This document shows positions 24,818 through 34,300 of a DNA stretch of 34,412 nucleotides, piece by piece. Where the stretch lies: assembly GCA_024223715.1 (NCBI GenBank), contig JAAEOA010000425.1, forward strand, positions 1-34,412, written 5' to 3'. Within the stretch, counting starts at the first letter, position 1. Each line of letters opens with the position of its first letter. The translations under genes were made by a program, and so were the position numbers. Source of the stretch: a bacterium. Its GTDB lineage: Bacteria > Krumholzibacteriota > Krumholzibacteriia > LZORAL124-64-63. The notes under the pieces were generated by a model. It searched no databases. It worked only from the letters and a program-made list of their open reading frames with translations, and was not told the origin of the DNA.

Positions 24818-27421
24818 CTACTTGATCAACAATAGTTTTGCTGCGGCAACACCGTCATTATTTGAAATCCGCAGAAAATAGGTTCCTGAAGCTAAGGCGT
24901 GACCGGAGTTGTCGCGTCCATTCCAGGTAACTGAGTGCTGTCCCACCGAATATGAAGATTCATTCTTAAAGCTTTTTACCAGTTTTCCCCTCAAATTGAA
25001 AATCTGCACATTCAGGGACCCCTGGACCGTTATTTGGAATCTGATTTCGGTCATGGGATTAAATGGATTCGGACTGATCGAAATGAGCTGAGGAGCTCTC
25101 GTGGGGAAATCTTCGTCTGCTTCAACTCCCGACACCAGGTTATTGGAGGCACCAGGGGTGGGAATTGGAAAATTGATCCAGTTGCCATGGCCATCATTTT
25201 CCCGGCCTTCACTGACATCAGCATTCTGACTGCCAAAAATCCGTCCATCAACAAGGTTGTTTCCCTGGGTGAGGGGAGAAAACAGGGCAATTGTTTCACC
25301 ACTGGCACTCAATTTGAAGTTAGTATGCAGGGGCCCGTCTTCAGGGTCAGAGTCGCACCAAACCAGCAGAAATTCACCCGCATTAACAGTGGTGTCCGGG
25401 AATGCCCAGCGGGTGGGTTGGTCCAGATTGTCGGTTAGATAATATCCCGCCAAATGGGCCGTTCCAGGGCCATGGTTATAAATCTCAACCCAGTCTTCGC
25501 GGGTTCCGGTTTCATCGGTTATTCCTGTAAGATTGGATGCCAAAAATTCATTAATAAAGAGACTGGGTGGTTCAATAGTGGATATTTCCTGGATCCACGG
25601 TAGAAATGTTTCCTCCCCAAAAAAATTGACCCATGCTAATTGGTAAAAATAGATTTGATTGTTTTCGGCTGATTCGTCGTGCCAGAAATATTCGGATGCC
25701 TGCCAAATTCCGCCCGTTCCTTCGAGATTTTCATTCTCAACCCATGAAACCAAAGGGGTTAATTGATCGGCTTGGTTGCCCCGAAATAAAACATATCCAT
25801 TGCAATTTTGTTCGCTGGCTGTAGCCCAGTGAAGTTCAATTCCTGAGTCAGGTTCATGAGTTCCGTTGAATTGCACCAGCTCTACAGCAGATCGGTGTTC
25901 TTCCATGAAGGCATCAAACTGGTTGTTCAGAAGGGTGGGACGGGTATGGAACCAGGAAAATAATTCAGCACCTTCAATCTGGTACCAGTTACTAAGGGGC
26001 CAATTCCACCGTTGGCTGTGCCGGGCCATTTCCGACTCTTGTCGTTCCATAATTTCAGTGAGCCGGGCATTGAGGCTCACTTCACTGAACCAGGTATTCA
26101 TTAACTCAAGGTAGCGTTCTCTGAAGAGTTGTTTGAACTCACTGTTTTGCAGCAGGGCCCGAAAAGGAGCAGCCCAACGAATTCGAGCGGTGGCTGAACC
26201 GGTGAAAATGGCATCGGGAAGGTATTGCTCATATTCCTCCTGAGAATTGATGGACAGAAAATGAAAAAAGTCGGCTTGGTAGTTTTCCGAATAAAACAGG
26301 CCGTCTTCATCCCAGGACAAATACTGCCAGGGGCCATCTCCAGACTTAAATTGAGCAGAGTTATATGAGCTGCCGTTATCAGTGGTGGCCCCGTAAATAT
26401 TGAGCAGGAGCCAGTCTATGTAACTGACCATATCGATTGTTTCTTCGGCATGAAGAAAAAAATCATGGCCGGAAAAATCACCTGGTTGTCGACACTCATA
26501 CAGGAAAGCCCAAAATTCGGATGCATCGCCGTGTTTGGTTTCGCCGTCCTTGATCAAGGCATAACCACCGGAATCCAATTGGTGAGTATGCTCGATAAAT
26601 TCTTCATCAAAGCGCTCGCGCAAGGGATAAAAGCCCCAGTATTCGCCGTTGAGGTAAACAGCCAGAGGTGCCCAACGGCTGGCTAAATGACCCATATCGT
26701 GGAAAACCTCTGAGGCCAATGCATCGGTAAAACAACGTCGGGGTTCCAATCCGCAACGGAGAATGAGCCGGCGGAAAGATGTTGGCTCGGAAGCGAAAAA
26801 ATCATACTCGGTCTGGTCACTGGAGCCATAATCGTCAAAATAAAAGCGTAACCCTTTTTGATTGAACCGCCGACTCCAGCCTCCGTTAATTCGTAATCCC
26901 GCCGGTTCAATAAACTCAGGAGAATTGGAGCCGTCATAGAAAATAAAGTTAGCAGGTTTTTCCCATTCGCTGCCGTGTTGCAGACAATTGTCGTTGTCGC
27001 CAAAGACATAAATTCCCGTGGCTGGATCCCACAGGTTGGCAGGGTCGGTGCGAATATCGAGCACGGGAATCTGGTGCTGGGTTGGGTTCAGGTTAACGAT
27101 AGCTTGAGCAGAGGCAACAACGGTGGTGGTTTCAGCAGAGGCATCGGTAAAGTGGACTATCAAATCCGAAGTGTGGTCCCAGGTGAAAATATAGCGCCAT
27201 TGATTGTCGGCCAGAGTTTCCAAACCTTCCACCGGGAATAGCACCTGAGCCGGTTCAGCGGAATTGAAAGTGGCGATGATGCAGCCTTCGGGGATTCCGG
27301 GAGTTACCTGAAGATGTGCTGCTTGGCGGTGGGAGTATTCAATAGAAACATCAGGAGCTGCCATTGAGGGGGGCACCAGAAAAAGTAGTGTAAAGAGGAT
27401 CAAAGCAAAATTGTTCAGCAT
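24818..27421 (-). CDS. Secreted CotH-kinase-fold protein with lamin-tail and sorting domains
   Basis: An 867-residue exported protein. The signal peptide is MLNNFALILFTLLFLVPPSMA. A beta-rich module (about 22-115) is followed by a CotH kinase region (about 117-480). The latter shows LRINGGWSRRFNQKGLRF (176-193), VYLNGEYWGFYPLRERFDEEF (first part 255-270) and the metal-binding YLSWDEDG (367-374). A lamin-tail domain spans about 620-760, including LLVWCDSDP and LHTNFKLSASGE. The C-terminus (about 780-867) is a sorting domain (SPNPFNPMTEI to KLLLIK). CotH of Bacillus spores is an atypical protein kinase, so extracellular phosphorylation is possible (inference). There is no ribosome site; an extended -10 box ends 7 nt before the ATG. 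Confidence 0.9.
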   Translation of the reverse strand: MLNNFALILFTLLFLVPPSMAAPDVSIEYSHRQAAHLQVTPGIPEGCIIATFNSAEPAQVLFPVEGLETLADNQWRYIFTWDHTSDLIVHFTDASAETTTVVASAQAIVNLNPTQHQIPVLDIRTDPANLWDPATGIYVFGDNDNCLQHGSEWEKPANFIFYDGSNSPEFIEPAGLRINGGWSRRFNQKGLRFYFDDYGSSDQTEYDFFASEPTSFRRLILRCGLEPRRCFTDALASEVFHDMGHLASRWAPLAVYLNGEYWGFYPLRERFDEEFIEHTHQLDSGGYALIKDGETKHGDASEFWAFLYECRQPGDFSGHDFFLHAEETIDMVSYIDWLLLNIYGATTDNGSSYNSAQFKSGDGPWQYLSWDEDGLFYSENYQADFFHFLSINSQEEYEQYLPDAIFTGSATARIRWAAPFRALLQNSEFKQLFRERYLELMNTWFSEVSLNARLTEIMERQESEMARHSQRWNWPLSNWYQIEGAELFSWFHTRPTLLNNQFDAFMEEHRSAVELVQFNGTHEPDSGIELHWATASEQNCNGYVLFRGNQADQLTPLVSWVENENLEGTGGIWQASEYFWHDESAENNQIYFYQLAWVNFFGEETFLPWIQEISTIEPPSLFINEFLASNLTGITDETGTREDWVEIYNHGPGTAHLAGYYLTDNLDQPTRWAFPDTTVNAGEFLLVWCDSDPEDGPLHTNFKLSASGETIALFSPLTQGNNLVDGRIFGSQNADVSEGRENDGHGNWINFPIPTPGASNNLVSGVEADEDFPTRAPQLISISPNPFNPMTEIRFQITVQGSLNVQIFNLRGKLVKSFKNESSYSVGQHSVTWNGRDNSGHALASGTYFLRISNNDGVAAAKLLLIK

Positions 27422-27428
27422 GCAGATA

Positions 27429-27437
27429 ATTATAGCA
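27429..27437 (-). promoter_or_regulatory. Extended -10 promoter abutting the CotH start codon
   Basis: The minus strand reads TGCTATAAT (27437-27429). Only 7 nt separate the box from the ATG at 27421, so the expected transcription start coincides with the start codon. No -35 match is seen. The same 9-mer precedes the MBL-fold gene. Confidence 0.5.
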
Positions 27438-27574
27438 CAGATTGAAGATGGATACTTTTCTAGAAATTTGACTCGGTGATATTGCACGATACCAGCTTGA
27501 CAAAATCGCCAATCCATTTTAAAGTCTGCAATCTCAGGAAAAAGGATTTCTCCTGACATTTGACTTTTATTTTA

Positions 27575-27764
27575 GCGGCCTATGAACCAGCGGAAGACCG
27601 GTGAAATTCCGGCGCGGCCCCGCCACTGTAAACGGTGACGAAACCTGCACAACAGCCACTGATCCAACCCATTTTCTGGGTGACTGTCCAAGGAAGGACG
27701 GGCGGATCGGGAAGGCGCAGGGAGTAGATCGACCCGTAAGCCAGGAGACCGGTTCAAGGCCTGC
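27575..27764 (+). promoter_or_regulatory. Cobalamin (B12) riboswitch
   Basis: The sequence follows the cobalamin aptamer consensus: GGTGAAATTCCGG and GCGGCCCCGCCACTGTAA (27600-27630) form the conserved core, and AAGCCAGGAGACCGG (27738-27752) is the B12 box. A closing P1 stem is visible as GGCC.TGAACC (27577-27588) with GGTTCA.GGCC (27751-27761). The aptamer ends about 30 nt before the btuB-like ATG. In the interval, ACCT (27769-27772) can pair with the ribosome site AGGT (27782-27785), so control is probably at translation initiation (inference). Adenosylcobalamin or a relative would repress both downstream genes. Confidence 0.96.
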
Positions 27765-27791
27765 CACCACCTTCGTGGGCGAGGTCTGGCC

Positions 27792-29852
27792 ATGGCGTTC
27801 TATCCCGGCAGGGGATTTTCCGCACTTTTTTTTGGGGTTCTCCAGGCGGCAGTATTGTCGTTGATTTTGCTGTGCCCTGGTCTTGCCAACGCCCTCTCTG
27901 AGGTTTCATCATCAGCCGAAACTGCCGGGTTCATGAGCTCAGTTTCCGATACTGTGGTGGTTAGTGCCCGCGCCTTGGGCAACACGGTCAACCCTTCCGC
28001 CGCTGGAATGATTACCGTTGTTGATTTGAGCGAAGAAACCGGCAATCGGGACCTGGCCGACATTCTTGGCTCCACTGCCGGATTCCAGATCCGGCGTTAT
28101 GGCGGATTGGGCTTTGCCGCGGTGCCATCATTGCGAGGTTCTTCAGCTGCCCAAATCAGAATTTTTATCGATGGTCTCCCAGTTGATGATGCCCAGAGTG
28201 GAGCAGTGGACTTATCTCTGCTTCCAGCGGAACGATTTGAACGAGCCGAAATTCATCGTGGGGTAGTTCCCGGTGGTTTGGGTGGCCTCGGTGGTGCAGG
28301 CTCGGTTAATCTGATCACCAGAAAACGAACCGAAGGTTTGAAGGCTCTGGTTAATGTGGGAAGTTTTGGACAAAAAGGTGGTCGCCTGACGTGGGGCAAA
28401 TCTTCCAGCAATGGATTGAATTCCGTGCTTCTGATGGCTCATGGTCGCCGCGCCGACAATAACTACAAGTATCTCGACAATAACCAAACCTTCGACAATT
28501 CCGAAGATGATACTACCCGAACCCGCGAGAATAGCTGGTTCGAAGAATATGGATTTTGGGGCAAAGGAAACCTTAGCACACGAATGGCCGACCTCAGTTT
28601 TGTGGCGGGGTTTTTCCGTAAGGATGGTGGCCGTCCCGGACCTATCAACTACCCATCACCAGATGCATCAGTGAGGCTGGATCGCTCCGATGCCCAGCTT
28701 CAAATATCAATGCCGGCTCAGTTGAACATTTCAGGATCAACAACCCGGGTGGAACAATTTCTTTACGATCCAGAAAACCAAATTGACGATGGTTTTGGCG
28801 GTGACATTCGCAGTCTGAGTCACGATCTTACGGGTCGAATTTCCTGGGAACCTACTTTATGGACATCAGAGTCATCCCTGATTTCCAGCCTGGATTTGAC
28901 TGCAGGTTTTGAACGACGAACTCAGTGGTACGAACAGTGGTATGGTGCCTCAGACGACCCAAGGCGAAACCGCGAAACTGATTCCTTTTTTGCAGCCCTT
29001 CAAATATTAGCTCTCAGTCAAAAAGTGCACGTGATTCCAGCCTGGAAGTACCAGGTAAATACCGATGATTTTCCTGCCTTGCCCGCTTTGCCCTGGTTAC
29101 CTGAAGAAGAAGGGGTGGAGCATCAACGTCACGACGTCTCGCCTTCTTTGGGCCTGGTTTGGGAAGTCGTGCCCGATGCCTGGTTTGTGGAAGGGCATGT
29201 GGGCCAATCGGTGCGAATTCCTACTTGGGTGGAACTGTTCGGCCACCGGGGGGGAATTGATGGCAATCGGGAGTTGCAACCTGAAGAAATTTCCACTGCC
29301 GACGTAGCACTGGTTTGGCACCCATCAGAAAACTCGTCAATGCGTCTGGCCGCTTTTGTGGCTGAGACGGGAGAAGCCATTGTCTTTACTCAAAACAGTC
29401 CGGGCACAAGCAGGGCACAGAACATTGGCGCCACAAGAAACCATGGATTGGAAGCCGAAGGTATTTTTTCTCTTCCGGGTTCACTGCTTTTGCAGGCCAA
29501 TGCCACCGTTCAGGATCCTGTTGATGACAGCATTCAGCCTCATTTGAATGGAAAATCACTTCCATATTTGAGCAATGTGGAAATGGATCTTCGACTTAGT
29601 CGAACATTGGGTCTTTGGCGTCCCTGGCTGGAGTGTTCTTTTGAAAGCGAGAAATACCGCGACCGGGCCAATACCGAACTGATCAAGGCCGAAGCTCGCA
29701 CTCTTTGGAATGCTGGATTGGGTTGGGTTTTGGGTCCGGAACTGGAAATTTTCGCCTCGGTTATTAATCTGACCAACAATCAATCTTACGACATCATGCA
29801 ATTTCCTCTGCCGGGACGAACCTGGCAAATGGCGTTGCGAGTGAACCCATGA
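27792..29852 (+). CDS. btuB: BtuB-like TonB-dependent cobalamin receptor
   Basis: A 686-residue outer-membrane receptor. The signal peptide (about 1-35) is followed by DTVVVSARALG (about 53-63), a TonB-box/plug start. The plug domain runs to about 185 and includes VPSLRGSSAAQIRIFIDGLP and GGLGGAGSVNLITRKR. The remainder is a beta-barrel rich in alternating aromatic strands, with the family-typical NLTNNQSYDIMQFPLPGRTW near the end. The upstream B12 riboswitch identifies the substrate as cobalamin or a cobinamide-like corrinoid. The ATG has GAGGT 6 nt upstream. The barrel ends in NP rather than the common terminal aromatic. The beta-propeller gene follows after 13 nt. Confidence 0.92.
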   Translation: MAFYPGRGFSALFFGVLQAAVLSLILLCPGLANALSEVSSSAETAGFMSSVSDTVVVSARALGNTVNPSAAGMITVVDLSEETGNRDLADILGSTAGFQIRRYGGLGFAAVPSLRGSSAAQIRIFIDGLPVDDAQSGAVDLSLLPAERFERAEIHRGVVPGGLGGLGGAGSVNLITRKRTEGLKALVNVGSFGQKGGRLTWGKSSSNGLNSVLLMAHGRRADNNYKYLDNNQTFDNSEDDTTRTRENSWFEEYGFWGKGNLSTRMADLSFVAGFFRKDGGRPGPINYPSPDASVRLDRSDAQLQISMPAQLNISGSTTRVEQFLYDPENQIDDGFGGDIRSLSHDLTGRISWEPTLWTSESSLISSLDLTAGFERRTQWYEQWYGASDDPRRNRETDSFFAALQILALSQKVHVIPAWKYQVNTDDFPALPALPWLPEEEGVEHQRHDVSPSLGLVWEVVPDAWFVEGHVGQSVRIPTWVELFGHRGGIDGNRELQPEEISTADVALVWHPSENSSMRLAAFVAETGEAIVFTQNSPGTSRAQNIGATRNHGLEAEGIFSLPGSLLLQANATVQDPVDDSIQPHLNGKSLPYLSNVEMDLRLSRTLGLWRPWLECSFESEKYRDRANTELIKAEARTLWNAGLGWVLGPELEIFASVINLTNNQSYDIMQFPLPGRTWQMALRVNP

Positions 29853-29865
29853 AAGAGGGCTGACT

Positions 29866-31236
29866 GTGAAAAAAATGCTGCTGTTAACTGTAATTCTGGT
29901 GCTTCCGCTGCTGGTCATTGCCGATGACGGGCCTTGGGTTATTACAACCGACTACGGTGTTTTGGGCCGTATGGAAAGTTTCCAGCCCCATGCTCCTTAC
30001 AATGCATCAGGAGAATTGTCCGTTATTCCCGGCGATGCGGTGGGGCGGTACCACGATGGTTTGGTCTATGTGGTGGGCCGCGGTGGATCCAACTTGATTC
30101 GTATACACAATCCTGCCGATGGCTTTGCTCTGGTTCGTGAGTTCTCCATTGGCGCAGGACGCAATCCACAGGACATTGCTTTTGATTCAGCAGGTCGCGC
30201 ATTTGTCAGTTGTTACGATGAAGCGGTTCTGTTGCAGGTAGACACCGAAGCAGGGCTGGTGGTGCAAACATTTGATACATCATCTTTTGCCGACACCGAT
30301 GGCTTGCCGGAAACCGGCTGGTTACGTGTTCACGAAAACAAACTCTATCTGACCTGCCAACTGCTGGACCGGGGGAACTGGTATTCACCCACCGGGCCTG
30401 GGAAGTTGCTTGTTCTGGATTTGGAAACTCTGCAATGGTTGGATCCTGTTCAGTTGCAGGGCAGCAATCCTTATACAAAAATCAGGGTCAGTGAGACGGG
30501 CAAGCTTCTTGTGGGCAGTGTAGGTTACTGGGCAGTTTTTGATGGCGGTATTGAGCAAATTGACCCATCAACCGGAACGTCTGAAGGTTTTCTGAGCACT
30601 GAAGAAGACCTTGGTGGTGACATCCTGAATTTCGTAACTGCAGGGCCCAATTATCTGATGGCTCTGATCAGCAATCCTTCATTTGTAACCAGCATTATCA
30701 GAGTTGATTTAACTGGCGACCCCATTCAGACAATTGTTGCCACCAATGGTTACGATCTGGCAGACCTGGCTTTCGATGGTGACTTCCAACTCTTCGTTGC
30801 CGATCGATCAACGGCTTCTGCTGGATTGCGAGTCTTTGATACTCAATCTGGCGTGGAATTAACGGCTGCACCGGTAACAACAACTCTGCCTCCGTTCCAA
30901 TTTATTTTGAACCGAGCCAATGAAGTGTCCGCAGCCAACGATCTTCTTTTGAGCCTTGGGTCCTTGAAAATGAACCGGCCTTACCCAAACCCCTGCAATC
31001 CTGCCGCCGACCTGGTCATTCAGGATGAAGCCAATACCACGATTACCGTTTCGGTGTTCAATTTGCGAGGTCACCGGGTGGCTCAGGAGAAAATTAGGAC
31101 CGACTCTTCGGGGCGCGTTTCCTATCGATTTGATGGACACTCCCAGAACGGGTCTTCCCTGGCAACAGGATTGTATCGGGTGGTTGCTCAAAGCAGGAGC
31201 GGATTTGCCGCTCAAAACATAACTCTTGTTAAGTGA
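29866..31236 (+). CDS. Secreted beta-propeller protein, candidate BtuG-like cobalamin-capture partner of BtuB
   Basis: A 456-residue exported protein starting with GTG behind AGAGGG. The signal peptide is about 1-20. Residues 25-345 hold repeated YncE-type propeller blades, visible as DGLVYVVGRGGSNLIRI, DIAFDSAGRAFVSCYDEAVL, KIRVSETGKLLVGSVGYWAV and DLAFDGDFQLFVADR. A C-terminal sorting domain (PYPNPCNPAADL to NITLVK, about 375-456) should send it to the surface. It shares the riboswitch-controlled transcript with the btuB-like gene, 13 nt away. In Bacteroides the surface propeller BtuG binds B12 tightly and docks on BtuB. The same job is inferred here from fold and context; sequence identity to BtuG could not be tested. 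Confidence 0.78.
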   Translation: MKKMLLLTVILVLPLLVIADDGPWVITTDYGVLGRMESFQPHAPYNASGELSVIPGDAVGRYHDGLVYVVGRGGSNLIRIHNPADGFALVREFSIGAGRNPQDIAFDSAGRAFVSCYDEAVLLQVDTEAGLVVQTFDTSSFADTDGLPETGWLRVHENKLYLTCQLLDRGNWYSPTGPGKLLVLDLETLQWLDPVQLQGSNPYTKIRVSETGKLLVGSVGYWAVFDGGIEQIDPSTGTSEGFLSTEEDLGGDILNFVTAGPNYLMALISNPSFVTSIIRVDLTGDPIQTIVATNGYDLADLAFDGDFQLFVADRSTASAGLRVFDTQSGVELTAAPVTTTLPPFQFILNRANEVSAANDLLLSLGSLKMNRPYPNPCNPAADLVIQDEANTTITVSVFNLRGHRVAQEKIRTDSSGRVSYRFDGHSQNGSSLATGLYRVVAQSRSGFAAQNITLVK

Positions 31237-31246
31237 TATGGAACGG

Positions 31247-31265
31247 GAGGCATCGAAAATGCCTC
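31247..31265 (+). terminator. Candidate weak terminator hairpin after the B12 operon
   Basis: GAGGCAT (31247-31253) pairs with ATGCCTC (31259-31265) around CGAAA, 10 nt after the propeller gene stop. There is no T-run after it, so it may act as an mRNA 3' stabiliser rather than a true terminator. Confidence 0.35.
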
Positions 31266-31279
31266 AAAATACGGAGTGA

Positions 31280-31308
31280 TTGAAATCTTTTTCTCCTCGG
31301 AGTATAAT
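31280..31308 (+). promoter_or_regulatory. Sigma-70-type promoter upstream of the second CotH gene
   Basis: TTGAAA (31280-31285) and a perfect TATAAT (31303-31308) are separated by 17 nt. Transcription would start near 31315, about 80 nt before the ATG of the malectin/CotH gene. Confidence 0.7.
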
Positions 31309-31333
31309 AAAGTCTTCAAATAATCAAAAGAGG

Positions 31334-31363
31334 CAGGGCCATTCCTGGGGTTGGCCCTGTTTT
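31334..31363 (+). terminator. Terminator-like hairpin within the 5' leader of the second CotH gene
   Basis: CAGGGCCA (31334-31341) pairs with TGGCCCTG (31352-31359) around a 10-nt loop, followed by TTTTG. It lies between a strong promoter and the gene, so it may be an attenuator, or it may end the B12 operon or a short RNA of about 50 nt. Confidence 0.55.
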
Positions 31364-31395
31364 GTATTCCCGTCTCCGGCATCAGGTTCACCATC

Positions 31396-34300
31396 ATGAG
31401 GCTTCATTTTTTCATTCTGGCATTCGTACTCATTTGTACGCCATCTTACGCCTATGAAGTCTCCTTTAATTGTGGGGGCAGCTCAACGTCCGCCGATGGT
31501 CTCAGTTTTCTTGCCGACACGGCCTACCCCGGAAGTCAATCTGCAGGTTATGTTGGCGGGTCTTTGGCTTTGGCAAATTATGCAGCCAGTTTTGGCGGCC
31601 CTTACCAGCCGGCGAATTTGAGCACTCGGTATCGCAAGGGCAATTTCGCCTACCAGTTCGATGTACCAAATGGGCTGTACGCAGTTACGCTTTATTTCTC
31701 TGAGCACAAGTTCCATGGTCCAGATTTGAATACTTTTTCCATATCCATAAATGGGGAAACTCAAGAACCAGATTTCGACATCTGGAACCGTGCCCGGATG
31801 TTTTACTGCTTTGCTGTGCGCTATCCGGCAGAAGTTTTTGACGGTCTTTTAACCGTCTCCATTGGCGAGTCAGGGCAGACAGCGTATCTTGCCGGCATAT
31901 CCATCAGTGATGATATTCTTGGCAGCGCCACAACAGTAACGGACCTAACGGCAACCTCATCTTACAGTGGAATAAATCTTTCCTGGGACCTGCCCTCTTC
32001 ACGCACTACAGAGGTAAGTCTTTACCGCGCTCTTTCCCCAGCTGGGCCGTTTGAAATGATTCATCAGCGCCATGATCTTGCACCTTTCTGGGTTGATGCC
32101 ACAACAGTGGAAGGTGTGACTTATTATTATCAGGCCAGCACAATGAACATTCTGGGGCAAGAGAGCTCTGTCTCTTCGATAGTCTCAGCCACTGCACTTT
32201 CAGTTTTCGATTCAACTCTTCCGATGTATTCAGTAACCATAGACCCGGACAGCCTGTCTCTTCTGCGGCAAAATCCTTTTGACGATGTTTATTACTCTGC
32301 TGATTTATCCTTGGATGGCGACTATTTCGGCCCGGTGGGAGTTCGCTTTCGCGGGGCTGTGAGCCGTTTTGTGAGCAACAAAAAATCATGGAAAATCAAA
32401 CCAGACAGCGGGTGGGTCCAGGGACGGAAAAAGTTAAATCTTAACAGCGATTTTCTGGACCTTTCGCTGATGGTCCCGCTGCTTTCTTTTGCCCTTTTTG
32501 ATGAAACCGCCTGTTTCAGTCCCCGGGCCCAAAAAGCCAGTTTTTTGGTCAACGGTCAGTACCAGGGATTGTTCAGTGAAGTGGAACAGGTGGACGATGT
32601 ATTCATGGAAGCTCGTGGTGTTCAACAGGTTGGGAATCTTTATAAGTGCAACAGCGATTTGCGCCTGTTGTCTGAATCTTCCTACCCTATTTTTTATGAG
32701 AAAAAAACCAATACGGATTATGGCAATGAAGACCTGGTAAGCTTCGTGGAAATGCTTAACAATACTCCCCAAAGTGAATTGGACGATATCCTCTTTCCTA
32801 AACTGAACCTGGCAGGTCAGACCGATTATTATGCCAACCGTGTTTTTGTTGCTGACTATGATTATTTCCGGCGCAATTATTACCTGTATCACCAACTGGA
32901 GACTGATCAGTGGGAAATGATACCCTGGGACCTGGACTTGTCCATGGACATTCAGTCGGTTCTCAGTGTTCTGGATTTAGGCACTGAAGAAGCACCCTCG
33001 CCCAATGGCTGGAACCGTTTGTTCGACCGTTTGCTATCAGTAGACAAATACCGTCGATATTATATAGACCGATTGACTCAACTGGTGGAGACCACATACG
33101 CAGAAGATAATTTTAATGACCTGGCTGACAGTCTGGCTCAGGCCATGGCTGACGATGTTCCCCGCGATTTCTGGAAGTTACGTTTCGACGACAATCATCT
33201 AATCACAATGCGGTTGAATCAGATTAAGTCTTTTGCTGAACAGCGCCGTGCATTTATTGAATCGGCCACTGAACCTTTTCTATCCACTACCAACCCGCTT
33301 TTTATTAATGAAGTTCTGGTAAGGAACGAGACCACCGAAGCCGATGAATTCGATCAGTTCGATAGCTACATCGAAGTCTACAACTGGAGCCATCAACCGG
33401 TTTCGCTAAATGATTATTGTCTGAGCAACGGTGTTGTGGACCCTCAGTCCGGCATTCTTCCCAATGAGGTTCTGGCACCCGGTGGCTTCACTATTTTCTG
33501 GGCCGACAACCAAAGCGAACAGGGCAGCCATCATTTACCTTTCACTCTGGATCCGACCCAGGGGCAGGTTCTTCTATATTTCCAGAACGAATTTTCCACC
33601 GCCGTAGATTCACTTTCCTACACTCAACAGTTCCCTGATGTCGCTTTGGCTGTGCCTGTTGATGGCTGGTGGCCTTTCGAACTGGCCAGTCCTTCACCTG
33701 GCCTTTCGAACTCTTTCAACAGCGAAGCGGCTCCGGCATTCATCAACGAATTCATGGCTCTTAATTTGACAACCCTGACCGACCCTCAGGGCGAGTACGA
33801 AGATTGGGTCGAAATTTACAACCCGCTGGACCAACCGTTGAATTTGACAGGGTATCATTTGAGCGATGAGTCCCTGAACCCGGGCAAGTGGGAATTTCCC
33901 CCTGGAACCGAAGTGCCCGCCCAGGGCTTCCTTCTGGTCTGGTGCGATTCAGACCCCCTCGATGCAGGCTTGCACACCAATTTCAAACTCAGTGCCTCTG
34001 GTGAATCCATTGGTTTGTATGGCCCAGCCGGGGCCGGTTTTCCATTGATTGATGAACGCATTTTTGCCAGTCAGGTGGCCGATGTATCGGAAGGCCGCCA
34101 GCTGGATGGCGATCCCGTTTGGATTACTTTTGATAGCCCGACTCCGGGGCAATCCAACGCGCACCTGGTGGCTGTGGATCCTTTTCAAAATCAGAATTTT
34201 TTCAGTTTGTACCCAGCTTCTCCCAATCCTGTTTACGGGCAAACGACCCTCGGCTTTTATTTGGGAGAATCTGGCAACCAAACAGCCAATTTAGCCGTCT

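Noticed and set aside
27422..27559. 46-codon N-terminal extension of the CotH protein
   Set aside because: A clean signal peptide begins at the internal Met at 27421. The extension would bury it and has no ribosome site of its own.
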